NCBI GenBank assembly: GCA_964369235.1
Contig: CAYJEQ010000001.1
Span: 49,068-113,067, forward strand
From: CAYJEQ01 sp964369235
GTDB lineage: Bacteria > Bacillota > Clostridia > Oscillospirales > Ruminococcaceae
DNA length: 64,000 nt
Reading direction: 5' to 3'
Numbering within the stretch: position 1 is the stretch's first letter; each line of letters starts with the position of its first letter. Below, piece by piece: positions 17,166-25,590 of the stretch. The notes under the pieces were generated by a model. The model had not been told where the DNA came from. It ran no database searches and saw only the letters and a program-made list of their open reading frames with translations. Position numbers and translations under genes: made by a program.

Positions 17166-17205
17166 AATCACTGATATTTTTTACACAAAAATATCAGTGA
17201 TTTTT
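17166..17205 (+). terminator. Orphan terminator-like hairpin between divergent genes
   Basis: A 15-bp stem (17166-17180 with 17187-17201; AATCACTGATATTTT and its complement) followed by TTTT on the plus strand. It lies in the 426-base region between the divergent starts at 16998 and 17425, where no gene reads into it. It could end a short plus-strand RNA (about 17000-17205) or act in the leader of the PocR operon. The rest of the gap is AT-rich. Confidence 0.55.
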
Positions 17206-17337
17206 CAGCATATTAGCGCTTTATCTTAACAATATGAAATTTTGTTCATAAAATGTAAATCTTTAATCTTAATAGATACTAATTTCGTATGAGTAAAATA
17301 CAAAATAGTGCATTATGCTATTTGCAAATAGAAATTC

Positions 17338-17366
17338 TTTACTGTTTTGTAGTTTTATGTTACAAT
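17338..17366 (+). promoter_or_regulatory. Promoter of the lipoprotein gene
   Basis: TTTACT (17338-17343), 17-base spacer, TACAAT (17361-17366), with TG one base before the -10 box. The gene begins 58 bases further on. Confidence 0.55.
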
Positions 17367-17424
17367 TTGTAAGATGAGTTTATTTACTAGCAAATATACG
17401 ACATAATGAAAGGAAATTAAAAAA

Positions 17425-18207
17425 ATGAACAAAAGAATTATAGGTTGTCTATTAACTCTTGCAGTAATGGTAACAGCTACAGGATGTGAATCTACATCTC
17501 CAGAAGAAATCTACAACACAGCAATGAATAGCTTTTCTGAGGTAGAATATGTTGATATGTCTACAAGCACAGATATGACTATGAGTATGCCTAGTGCAGG
17601 TGTGGACATGGAAGTTACAATGGACATGGAGATTAAAGGGGACTATTCTGACAAAGAAAACATTAAGTTCCAAGCTGATACAAAAATGTCTATGATGGGT
17701 ATGGATATTGAGATGGATACATTCTATGTAGATGGTTATCAGTATATGGAGATGATGGGCCAGAAGATGAAGGTTGCAACTCCTATTGATGAATATATGT
17801 CCACAATTAACGCACAGCACCATATTATCCTAGCAGAAGAGATGAAAGAGTTCTCTATGGAAGAGGTAGATGATAACTATGTATTTACCTATGTGGCTAA
17901 TGAAGAAAAGCTTCAGGAAATGGTAAGCGATGTTATGGATACTATGGGAACTGGTATGACAGCAGAAGATATGGGAGAAGTTGACATTACAGTTAACTCA
18001 ATGTCTGGTAGTGCGACAATAACTGCAGAAGGTGAGATATTAGCACAGACTATTGATATGGATATTGATATGACAGTAGAAGGTGAAACAGTAGGTCTAG
18101 TAATGACAATGGAATCTACAATAAACTCCATTAATCAGCCATTAGAAATTACAATCCCAAATACAGATGATTATGTAGAAGTTGATGATTCAGGTATGCC
18201 TGTATAG
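17425..18207 (+). CDS. Met/Asp-rich lipoprotein (DUF6612/LolA-like type)
   Basis: A lipoprotein signal peptide ends at the lipobox TATGC, Cys21. The mature part is rich in Met, Thr, Glu and Asp and forms alternating beta strands (for example MTMSMPSAGVDMEVTMDMEI), as in the DUF6612/LppX-LolA-like lipoproteins of Firmicutes. These have a half-barrel fold thought to bind lipids or wall precursors; the function of this one is not known. AAAGGAAA precedes the ATG. It has its own promoter and terminator and no operon partner. Confidence 0.75.
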   Translation: MNKRIIGCLLTLAVMVTATGCESTSPEEIYNTAMNSFSEVEYVDMSTSTDMTMSMPSAGVDMEVTMDMEIKGDYSDKENIKFQADTKMSMMGMDIEMDTFYVDGYQYMEMMGQKMKVATPIDEYMSTINAQHHIILAEEMKEFSMEEVDDNYVFTYVANEEKLQEMVSDVMDTMGTGMTAEDMGEVDITVNSMSGSATITAEGEILAQTIDMDIDMTVEGETVGLVMTMESTINSINQPLEITIPNTDDYVEVDDSGMPV

Positions 18208-18233
18208 TCATATATAATTTAAAATGTATGTAA

Positions 18234-18267
18234 ATAGTGTAGTGAAGAGATTTACTACACTATTTTT
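18234..18267 (+). terminator. Terminator of the lipoprotein gene
   Basis: 10-bp stem (18234-18243 with 18254-18263, ATAGTGTAGT and its complement) followed by TTTT. Confidence 0.85.
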
Positions 18268-18408
18268 GACTTTATATACCCATAGAGTATCATCAAAGAT
18301 TTATAAAAGCTATTAGCTTATTGTTATTATTAAAATACCCTATTTAAATGGATCTTGTGGATATACATGGAAGGAAACCTAAGCAAATATTTATTATAGC
18401 CTAATAAA

Positions 18409-18444
18409 ATAGCTATCACTAGACAAAAGTCCTGTGATAGCTAT
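18409..18444 (-). terminator. Terminator of the TRAP operon
   Basis: 11-bp stem ATAGCTATCAC (18409-18419 with 18434-18444) 27 bases after the dctM stop. It is followed by a T run on the plus strand and by TTTTATTA on the minus strand, so it may act in both directions. Confidence 0.8.
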
Positions 18445-18470
18445 ATTTTTTATAGATAAAGTAGACACTA

Positions 18471-19772
18471 TTATCTATTCATTAATAGGTTAGGTAGCCA
18501 TGTGCTTACAGCTGGTACATAGGTAACAAGTAGTAGAACTGCAACCATACCAGCATACATTGGTAGCATGGTTTTAACAACTTTTTCTACCTTAATCTTA
18601 CCGATGGCACAACCTACAAATAGGGCGCTACCTACAGGAGGTGTACATAGACCAACCGCAAGATTAAGAATAAGCATACAACCAAACTGTACAGGATCCA
18701 TACCAAACTGTTCTACAACAGGTAGTAGGATTGGTGTAGTGATAATAATAAGTGGTGCCATATCCATAATACAACCTAGTAGCAGTAGTAGTATGTTAAT
18801 AAGCATAAAGATAACGAATTTATTATCAGAGATTGCAAGTAGGGAATTAGTAATAAGGGTAGGTACTCTCAGATAAGCTAAGAGCCAAGCAAAAGCAGCA
18901 GCAGCAGAGATTAGTGAGAATACAAGGGATAGAGTCTTAACACAGTTAAGAAGGATGTTAGGTATCATTTTAATCTTAAGTTCACGATAGAAACAGGTGC
19001 TTACTATAAATGCATAGATACAAGCAATAGCAGCACTTTCAGTAGCTGTGAACCAACCCATAACTACACCACCCATAATAATTACAGCAGTGCCTAAAGC
19101 AAGTATAGCATCAAGTGTTACGGCTAAAGCTTCTTTTATTGTGTATTTCTTACCCTTAGGATAGTTTCTTTTTTTAGCGAAGATTGCACTTACAATCATA
19201 AGGCTTAACCCAACTAGAACTCCAGGTACAACACCTCCTAAGAATAGCTGTCCTACAGAAACACCACCAGCAGCTAGGGAGTACATAATCATGTTATGGC
19301 TAGGTGGGATTAGTACGCCTTGGCAGGCACTAGTTACAGTAATACCTACAGCAAAATCATCATCATATCCCTGATCTTTCATCATTGGGATAAGGATGGC
19401 ACCAATAGAGGATACATCTGCTACAGCAGAGCCAGAAATACCACCAAAGAACATACTTCCCAGACAGTTAACCTGTGCTAGACCACCACGAACTCTACCA
19501 ACACAAACATCGGCAAATTTAAGCATTCGTGAGGAGATACCACCGGCACTCATAATCTCACCAGCAAGTATAAAGAAAGGTATTGCCATTAAGCTAAAGC
19601 TATCTATACCCTTTGCCATCTGCTGTACAGCAACAACAGGGGATAAATCCATGTAGAACATGGTTACTATAGTAGTAATAACAAGGGAGAAGGTAATAGG
19701 TACCTTAACCACAATTAAAAAAGCAAATAAGCCCAGTAGCATTGCTATGGCTATATTAGGATCATAACCCAT
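18471..19772 (-). CDS. dctM: TRAP transporter large permease (DctM)
   Basis: 433 residues with about 12 membrane segments and the DctM-type motifs LLGLFAFLIVVKVPITFSL, AIPFFILAGEIM and GGISGSAVADVSSIG. It forms the ion-coupled translocation path of a tripartite ATP-independent periplasmic-type transporter, driven by the sodium or proton gradient. The start overlaps the dctQ stop by one base (TAATG), so the two are translationally coupled. A strong terminator follows. Confidence 0.93.
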   Translation of the reverse strand: MGYDPNIAIAMLLGLFAFLIVVKVPITFSLVITTIVTMFYMDLSPVVAVQQMAKGIDSFSLMAIPFFILAGEIMSAGGISSRMLKFADVCVGRVRGGLAQVNCLGSMFFGGISGSAVADVSSIGAILIPMMKDQGYDDDFAVGITVTSACQGVLIPPSHNMIMYSLAAGGVSVGQLFLGGVVPGVLVGLSLMIVSAIFAKKRNYPKGKKYTIKEALAVTLDAILALGTAVIIMGGVVMGWFTATESAAIACIYAFIVSTCFYRELKIKMIPNILLNCVKTLSLVFSLISAAAAFAWLLAYLRVPTLITNSLLAISDNKFVIFMLINILLLLLGCIMDMAPLIIITTPILLPVVEQFGMDPVQFGCMLILNLAVGLCTPPVGSALFVGCAIGKIKVEKVVKTMLPMYAGMVAVLLLVTYVPAVSTWLPNLLMNR

Positions 19773-20335
19773 TATATTTCGCTCCCTTCTGTTTTAGAAA
19801 GAGCTTCAGAAGTTTCATCTTCACGAAGACCTAGAGGTGTTTTAACGAAATTCTCTAGTCCGAATAATCCAACTAGAGAGAAGTAGATAATAAAAATTCC
19901 GGATACAGGAATCATTAAATACAGTGTACTTGCTGGCCACTGAGTAGCAGACAGAGTGCTTTTAGATGTGGATTCAATAAGAACAAGACCATAATATATC
20001 ATTACCCCGCCACATACTGTAATCAGTAGGTGGGCAAGTTTGTCTACAAACAATTGAAAAGGTTTTGGGAACATATTATAAAATAATTCAATGGACACAT
20101 GTAGTCCTTTTTGAATTCCGATAGCCATACTAATAAATGCCATCCATACCATTAGTAGGCGAGCAACTTCTTCGCTCCAACGGATAGAACCGCCAAGCAT
20201 GGTACGGGAGATAACCTGTGCGCTTACAATAAATACTATTAATACTAAAACAACTTTAGAGTAAAGTACAAGTGCCTTGTAAATTACATCCATAAAAACT
20301 GAAAAGCCATAAAGAGATTTTTTTAGTCCATCCAT
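19772..20335 (-). CDS. dctQ: TRAP transporter small permease (DctQ)
   Basis: A 187-residue membrane protein with four hydrophobic segments and the DctQ features RWSEEVARLLMVWMAF and GIQKGLHVSIELF. In this family DctQ pairs with DctM and helps dock the substrate-binding protein. It lies between dctP and dctM, with a hairpin separating it from dctP. Confidence 0.92.
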   Translation of the reverse strand: MDGLKKSLYGFSVFMDVIYKALVLYSKVVLVLIVFIVSAQVISRTMLGGSIRWSEEVARLLMVWMAFISMAIGIQKGLHVSIELFYNMFPKPFQLFVDKLAHLLITVCGGVMIYYGLVLIESTSKSTLSATQWPASTLYLMIPVSGIFIIYFSLVGLFGLENFVKTPLGLREDETSEALSKTEGSEI

Positions 20336-20414
20336 GGATTGCCTCCATTCTTAAAGGTAAATGTTTAATGTTTAAAAGGGTAGTTATGTTTATTTTAATT
20401 CCATCATAGGTGTT

Positions 20415-20447
20415 TATTTCCCCACCACCATAGGTGATGGGGAAATA
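20415..20447 (-). promoter_or_regulatory. Intercistronic hairpin between dctP and dctQ
   Basis: A 15-bp stem with one mismatch (20415-20429 with 20433-20447) directly after dctP. It lacks a long T tail. Such hairpins often stabilise or partly terminate the upstream message, giving more binding protein than permease. Confidence 0.65.
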
Positions 20448-20464
20448 ATGTTAGTTACTATTAA

Positions 20465-21511
20465 TTAGGAATTGCGGATAGCTTCTACAATATCCATGTG
20501 ATCAGCAGCAAACTCATCATATAGAGGCTGTACAGCTGCCTGGAATTTCTCTAGCTCACCATCAGCAAGTTCTGTTACTGTAATGGAGTCAGCAATTTTA
20601 GCTTCGGAGTCTAGCTCTCTCTGTGCCCATAGCTCTCTCTCATATAGAGCAGATTCTAGAGCAGCTTCTTTGATGATAGCCTGATCTTCAGCAGATAGTT
20701 TATCCATTGTAGCCTTAGCAATTAGCTGCATTTCAGGTACACGAGTATGCTCATCTAGTACGATGTACTGGGATACTTCGTAATGGCTGGTGGACTCGTA
20801 GGAAGGCCAGTTGTTTTCTGCACCATCAATTGTACCACTCTGTAGACCAGAGTAAACTTCACCATAAGCCATTGGTGTTGGCTGTGCGCCTAGCGCTTCT
20901 ACTAGACCCATCATTAGGCTGGATTCCTGAACACGGATTTTTAGGCCTGCCATGTCTTCAAGAGTTGTGATTGGACGAACAGAGTTGTAGAAGTTACGAG
21001 CTCCTGCATCAAACCAAGATAGGCCGTACATATTGTACTCGGACATACCATCTAGGTAGTTCTGGCCAATTTCGCCTTCTAGTACTCTCCACATCTGATC
21101 AGCATCAGTGTATAGGTAAGGAAGCTGTAGAACATTTAGAGAATTGTTAAATTCAGATAGAGGGGATAGGGATACACGAGTAAAGTCAATTGTACCTAGC
21201 TGTAACTGCTCGATTACTGATTTCTCATCACCTAGCTGTGCACCTGCAAATACTTCTACTTTAATTCTACCTTCTGTTTTTTCGCCAACAATTTCAGCAA
21301 ATCTATATGCTGCTAGTGTTGTTGGGTAGTCCTCAGGCTGGTTTTCTGCATAACGCAGTACCATTTCTGGTTCAGTAGTTGTTGTGCCTTCTGTTGCTTC
21401 GGAAGCTGTGTCACTAGATTCTGCTGGAGCAGAGGATTCTGTAGTGCTACCACAAGCTGCAAAGGACATCATCATTGCACCTGCTAATAGGATTGATAAT
21501 AGTTTTTTCAT
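20465..21511 (-). CDS. dctP: TRAP transporter solute-binding lipoprotein (DctP)
   Basis: A lipoprotein signal peptide ends at SFAACG (Cys20), so the protein is anchored outside the membrane, as expected in a Gram-positive cell. A Ser/Thr/Glu-rich linker leads to a DctP/TeaA-type binding domain; the Arg of LKIRVQES is the residue that binds the substrate carboxylate in most TRAP receptors, and SGTIDGAENNWPSYES is the matching second motif. The ligand is therefore probably an organic or sugar acid, but cannot be named. The gene leads the operon. Confidence 0.92.
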   Translation of the reverse strand: MKKLLSILLAGAMMMSFAACGSTTESSAPAESSDTASEATEGTTTTEPEMVLRYAENQPEDYPTTLAAYRFAEIVGEKTEGRIKVEVFAGAQLGDEKSVIEQLQLGTIDFTRVSLSPLSEFNNSLNVLQLPYLYTDADQMWRVLEGEIGQNYLDGMSEYNMYGLSWFDAGARNFYNSVRPITTLEDMAGLKIRVQESSLMMGLVEALGAQPTPMAYGEVYSGLQSGTIDGAENNWPSYESTSHYEVSQYIVLDEHTRVPEMQLIAKATMDKLSAEDQAIIKEAALESALYERELWAQRELDSEAKIADSITVTELADGELEKFQAAVQPLYDEFAADHMDIVEAIRNS

Positions 21512-21538
21512 CGTAATACCTCCAATAATTTGTTAAGT

Positions 21539-21558
21539 GTTTGAAAATTTCTTCAAAC
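21539..21558. promoter_or_regulatory. Inverted repeat in the dctP leader
   Basis: GTTTGAA (21539-21545) and its complement (21552-21558), six bases apart, placed just after the expected transcription start. It could be an operator or a small leader hairpin. Confidence 0.35.
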
Positions 21559-21567
21559 TTTATACAC

Positions 21568-21597
21568 ATTTTAACATAAAGTTAACAGTAGTTTCAA
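21568..21597 (-). promoter_or_regulatory. Promoter of the dctPQM operon
   Basis: On the minus strand: TTGAAA (21592-21597), 18-base spacer, TAAAAT (21568-21573), with TG one base before the -10 box. Confidence 0.55.
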
Positions 21598-21681
21598 TTT
21601 AACAAATTAGGGATTTGATGTTCTTTTTTTAGTCAGCATCAAAAAAACCAAAGGTTTACTATGCAACATGCACAAAGAATT

Positions 21682-23169
21682 CTAGTCGATAAAGGGTATG
21701 GATATGTGGATTGTGCTTCCTTTATTTTCTGTAGAGGTAATTGTAAAGGAGGAATTAGGGTACATTAACTTTAGTCGAGTGTATACATTTCCCAATCCAA
21801 TCCCCTTAGTAGCGCTTTTTCCATTAATATTAATGTTTAGATTGTCTATTATATGGGAAGGCATTCCAATACCATTGTCTTTTACTAAAATATTAAGGCT
21901 GTCTTCTCCATATATGCTAATTGTGATAATGCCATTCTCAGTAAAATGCTCTAAACCATGGATAATAGCATTTTCCACCAGAGGCTGTAATGTAAAAGTA
22001 GGCAGGTATATTGTTTCCACAGGGGTATAGGGTTGTATGTCCCATTTTAAAACAATTCTCTTATCAAATCTTGCATACTGAATATCCATATAATCATTTA
22101 TGATTTTAATTTCTTCCTCTAGGGTGTTTTGAAGATTGTCGTCTTTAATGCTATATCTAAATATTCTAGCAAGAATAAGTATTAGCTTCTCAGTAGAGGG
22201 GGATTTTTCTGCCCTAGCTTGTCGAGAGATAATATTAAGGGTGTTAAAAAGAAAATGGGGGTTAATCTGGCTGGAAAGCTGTTTAAATCGTGCTTCCTCC
22301 AGAAGTTTTTGCTCCTGTGCCACCTGTAGTCGACTGCGATAAAGCTCTTTTTCTATTTTGCTTTTTTCCTTAAGGGATTCAATCATCTGTGCCATAGAGG
22401 ATTTCATTTTGTTAAAGGAGTTTGCTAGCTGTTCGATCTCATCATTACTAGAAACCTTAATATCCTTAATATTAAAATTACCATTTGCAATCTCTATGGC
22501 ATTAGTAGTAATGGCAAGGATAGGATTAAGTATACTGTTTGTAAGCAGTAACATTAAAAAGCTAACCAAAAATATAAATCCACCAAGTATAACCCAAACT
22601 TCTCTACTCACTCTAGCTAGGTTATCTACTTCGCTATCAAGATAAGCCTGTTCGTTGCTAATAGATATACTTAGAGATTCTCTAATATACATCTGAGCAT
22701 ATTCGGCAATCTGTGCTAGTCGCAGGTCGTGCTCGTAACGGATATTGTCCTCGGCGTCCTCAACAACTACCCTTACAAGTTTTGTAGCGTCCTCTTTGTA
22801 AACACTATAGCACTGTCTAATGGCACGATTAAGAAAATATATCTCTTGATTTTCTGCCGACCAGCTATAGTTTAGCTTATCAAGGTTTCCCTCTAAATCT
22901 TCCTGAACCTGTAGCACAGCATTCCATGCTTCCTGTCGCTCATTTTGATTGGAGGTATAGTAGAGGAGAAAGTCAATACTGCTTTCTAGCCTAGCAAAGT
23001 CTTTTTGCAAAGTATTTAGCTGATAGAAATCATTTTTCTGGGAATTCATATTTTCTAGCATGTACTCAGTGTTAGTAATAACCTGTGATATAAGTATGTA
23101 TGCAGTAATAAATATGCAAAAAATAAGCAGGAAAATTTTTGCCTTAACGGATATTCTTAAAAAGCCCAT
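21682..23169 (-). CDS. YesM-type sensor histidine kinase
   Basis: 495 residues: membrane segment 1 (about 10-28), an extracellular helical sensor (30-190), membrane segment 2 (about 192-214), a HAMP domain, and a complete YesM/LytS kinase core with SQINPHFLFNTLN (phospho-acceptor His), LQPLVENAIIHG (N box) and VKDNGIGM plus GIGLGNV (G boxes). Its partner is very likely the AraC-type response regulator at 24569, read from the other strand on the far side of the MFS gene. It begins 18 bases after that MFS gene on the same strand and probably controls the neighbouring transporters. Confidence 0.92.
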   Translation of the reverse strand: MGFLRISVKAKIFLLIFCIFITAYILISQVITNTEYMLENMNSQKNDFYQLNTLQKDFARLESSIDFLLYYTSNQNERQEAWNAVLQVQEDLEGNLDKLNYSWSAENQEIYFLNRAIRQCYSVYKEDATKLVRVVVEDAEDNIRYEHDLRLAQIAEYAQMYIRESLSISISNEQAYLDSEVDNLARVSREVWVILGGFIFLVSFLMLLLTNSILNPILAITTNAIEIANGNFNIKDIKVSSNDEIEQLANSFNKMKSSMAQMIESLKEKSKIEKELYRSRLQVAQEQKLLEEARFKQLSSQINPHFLFNTLNIISRQARAEKSPSTEKLILILARIFRYSIKDDNLQNTLEEEIKIINDYMDIQYARFDKRIVLKWDIQPYTPVETIYLPTFTLQPLVENAIIHGLEHFTENGIITISIYGEDSLNILVKDNGIGMPSHIIDNLNININGKSATKGIGLGNVYTRLKLMYPNSSFTITSTENKGSTIHISIPFID

Positions 23170-23187
23170 AGTAAAATTCCTTTCACA

Positions 23188-24372
23188 TTAGTGCCACTGG
23201 GTAGATTTTTTACAATTTATAATCATAAGGATTAAATCTATTATTATAACTACAGCAATGGTGCTAATACCAGTGAAAATACCGTATTTATCAGCTACAT
23301 TACCGATAACTATAGGCATAATAATAGCCCCTAAGCTGGCAATAGTTAGCATAAAACTCCAAGCAAGCTCATAGTCTTTTACAATTTTAGAGGAGATGGA
23401 CACAGTAGTAGGATAAACACCAGCCATACTAATGCCAAATAAAAATAAAGAACAGATAATCATCATAGAACTTTGAGAAAGAAGTAGCAGTATAAAAGCC
23501 ACCATAACCCCAATACCCATGGTTAAAAGCATTTTAGATTTATTAAATTTATGGGAGATAAACGCCACTAATAATCTACCTATAAGTACAGCAATCCACA
23601 TAACAGTGGTAGTTAGCTGTGCCATCGAATCACTTAGTAACCCAGTATTTCTAAAGTAGGATACTAACCAGCCAATTACCCCTTGTTCTACACATAGATA
23701 GAAAAACAGTATACTGCTGGATATTATAAAGCTAGGCTTTGTAAGGAACCCTAGCTTGCTGTGGTTAGTGATGGTGTTTTCTTTGTTGTGATGGCTATTA
23801 CTATTGCCATAGTCTACAGGAGGCATGATGAAATAAAGTAAAAAGCCTATAGCTGACACAACTAGCATAACTAGGGAAATATTAGACCAGGAGGAACTAT
23901 CCTGTCCAATAACAATTACTGAAACAATAGGGATAGAAAGTGCTCCCATGGCAAACATGGCATGCAATGCACTAATAGCACTGGCTTTACCTCCAGAGAT
24001 GGCATTTACAGCACGATTGTTAAAGCTAGACGTAGCCCCACGGCCAAGGCCTAACATAAAGAAAGCCACAATGATGAAAATAGGTGATTTTATAAAGTAT
24101 AGTATAGTAAATCCTAAAAACATAAAGCTATTAAAGAAAAGAATAGCATTTTTCTCACCGACTTTAAGACCTAGGACGCCATTAAAAAGCCCAGAGATAA
24201 GGTTGCCAATAGACATGGCACTAAGAATAAGACCCCCTTGATCGTAGGTGAGACCGTATTCGTCGCTAATGTAGGGGATTAGAATTCCTCCTAGGGTAGC
24301 GATAAAACCACTGATAACAAATGTAGCTGAGCAACAGAAAACTTGGATTTTATAGTTTTGTGAAGTTGACAT
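23188..24372 (-). CDS. Major facilitator superfamily permease
   Basis: 394 residues with 12 hydrophobic segments. GVLGLKVGEKNAI lies in the segment 2-3 loop where the MFS signature is expected, and LGRGATSSFNNRAVN lies in segment 4; the outline suits the FucP/sugar-type group. The substrate is unknown. AAAGGAA precedes the ATG. It leads a two-gene operon with the sensor kinase and diverges from the response regulator gene, so it is a likely target of that system. Confidence 0.85.
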   Translation of the reverse strand: MSTSQNYKIQVFCCSATFVISGFIATLGGILIPYISDEYGLTYDQGGLILSAMSIGNLISGLFNGVLGLKVGEKNAILFFNSFMFLGFTILYFIKSPIFIIVAFFMLGLGRGATSSFNNRAVNAISGGKASAISALHAMFAMGALSIPIVSVIVIGQDSSSWSNISLVMLVVSAIGFLLYFIMPPVDYGNSNSHHNKENTITNHSKLGFLTKPSFIISSSILFFYLCVEQGVIGWLVSYFRNTGLLSDSMAQLTTTVMWIAVLIGRLLVAFISHKFNKSKMLLTMGIGVMVAFILLLLSQSSMMIICSLFLFGISMAGVYPTTVSISSKIVKDYELAWSFMLTIASLGAIIMPIVIGNVADKYGIFTGISTIAVVIIIDLILMIINCKKSTQWH

Positions 24373-24430
24373 AATTTAATTCCTTTTGTATGATAGTTAT
24401 ATATGTGATAAACTGATTAACTGAGATGTA

Positions 24431-24455
24431 GGTTTGAAAATAAAATTTTCAAACC
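24431..24455. repeat. Hairpin next to repeat copy A
   Basis: An 11-bp stem (24431-24441 with 24445-24455, GGTTTGAAAAT and its complement) with a three-base loop, in the divergent MFS/regulator intergenic region directly before repeat copy A. Confidence 0.5.
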
Positions 24456-24457
24456 GC

Positions 24458-24557
24458 AAGTTTTGAGGCTTTTCACTGGGAGGGAGTAAAATTTTGCTAA
24501 TGCCAGTTTACAGGCAATGCAAAATCGCCTAAAACATTGCAAACTAAGAGAAAGGCA
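24458..24557 (+). repeat. 100-bp structured repeat, copy A
   Basis: This is about 96% identical to 27301-27400 (four changes). It can fold as a three-way junction: closing stem GTTTTGAGGC with GCCTAAAAC, arm TTTCACT/AGTAAAA, and a long arm ATTTTGC..GCC with GGC..GCAAAAT around AGTTTAC. It ends in GAGAAAGGCA, close to the ribosome site of the regulator gene whose GTG start is 12 bases further on. Confidence 0.85.
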
Positions 24558-24568
24558 AGGTCGTAAAT

Positions 24569-25297
24569 GTGTTAAAGGTGTTAATAGTTGACGACGAGCG
24601 AATGGAAAGAGAGTTTATGTCTTCTCTTTTACAGGAGAAGTATCCTAGAGATATAGAGGTGAAAACTGCCTCTAATGGTAGAGAAGCACTAGAACAGGCT
24701 TTGTTATGGCAGGCTGATATAGTGTTTATGGATATTGAAATGCCACTGATGAGTGGTATAGAAGCCAGCAAAAGTATTAGAAAATCCCTACCTGAATGTA
24801 AAATAGTTTTTTTAACAGCTTATAGCTCCTTTGATTATGCTAAGGAAGGAATACAGCTTAAAGTAGTGGATTATCTGTTAAAACCAGTGGAAGATCAGGT
24901 AATAATAGAGATGATGGATGGGATACTGGGCAGAGGAAAGTCAAATAATGATATAGTAAAAAATGCTACTGACAGTTCTCCAATAGAGATTATGGAGGAA
25001 TACATAGCTACATATTTTTATATGGATATATCTCTTGATAGTATAGCAGAGAAGCTAAACTTTAGCCCTTATTATCTGTCTAAACTATTTAAACAGCATT
25101 ACAACACAACATTTATTGATTATTTAACTAATATTAGGATAGAAGAAGCTAGAAAAATGCTAACATCAACTAATAAAAGTATAAAGGAAGTAGGGGAGTT
25201 AGTAGGTTATCCTAATTCTACATATTTTGTAAAGCTTTTTAAAAAGAAGATGGATATGACACCTAGCGAGTATCGCAGTAGGCAATATATTGGATAA
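24569..25297 (+). CDS. YesN-type response regulator with AraC DNA-binding domain
   Basis: 242 residues: receiver domain (1-120) with the acidic pair DDE (residues 8-10), phospho-acceptor Asp in VFMDIEMP and Lys of YLLKPVE, a short linker, and an AraC-type helix-turn-helix domain (about 145-240, ending MTPSEYRS). The start is GTG at 24569 with AAGG eight bases before it; the overlapping ATG two bases earlier is out of frame. It should receive phosphate from the YesM-type kinase at 21682 and control the divergent MFS-kinase operon and perhaps dctPQM. Its leader contains repeat copy A. Confidence 0.92.
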   Translation: MLKVLIVDDERMEREFMSSLLQEKYPRDIEVKTASNGREALEQALLWQADIVFMDIEMPLMSGIEASKSIRKSLPECKIVFLTAYSSFDYAKEGIQLKVVDYLLKPVEDQVIIEMMDGILGRGKSNNDIVKNATDSSPIEIMEEYIATYFYMDISLDSIAEKLNFSPYYLSKLFKQHYNTTFIDYLTNIRIEEARKMLTSTNKSIKEVGELVGYPNSTYFVKLFKKKMDMTPSEYRSRQYIG

Positions 25298-25590
25298 TTA
25301 GTATATTAAAGCAATTTAGTTAAAAGGTCAATGATTAAATATTTGCCTATGGGATTAGTACACTTAAACGATTATGAGTAAATGGGGATAAATAAAAGAA
25401 AAACTCCAGTATAAGAGGTAAGAAATACCAATTTCTATTTACATTTGTAGAAAAGTGATGTATAATAATTATTTGCAATGAATAGAAAAATGCAGAAAAT
25501 GCATTATTATATAGTGTTAATAATTGCTATTACAGTATTGTTAGATAGCATTAACAAAAAGAGACGGATTAGTTATAACGGAGGATTACT

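Noticed and set aside
17452..17823. A His/Cys-rich 123-codon frame on the minus strand
   Set aside because: It is the antisense of the Met/Asp-rich lipoprotein gene, whose ATG codons read as CAT (His) on the other strand.
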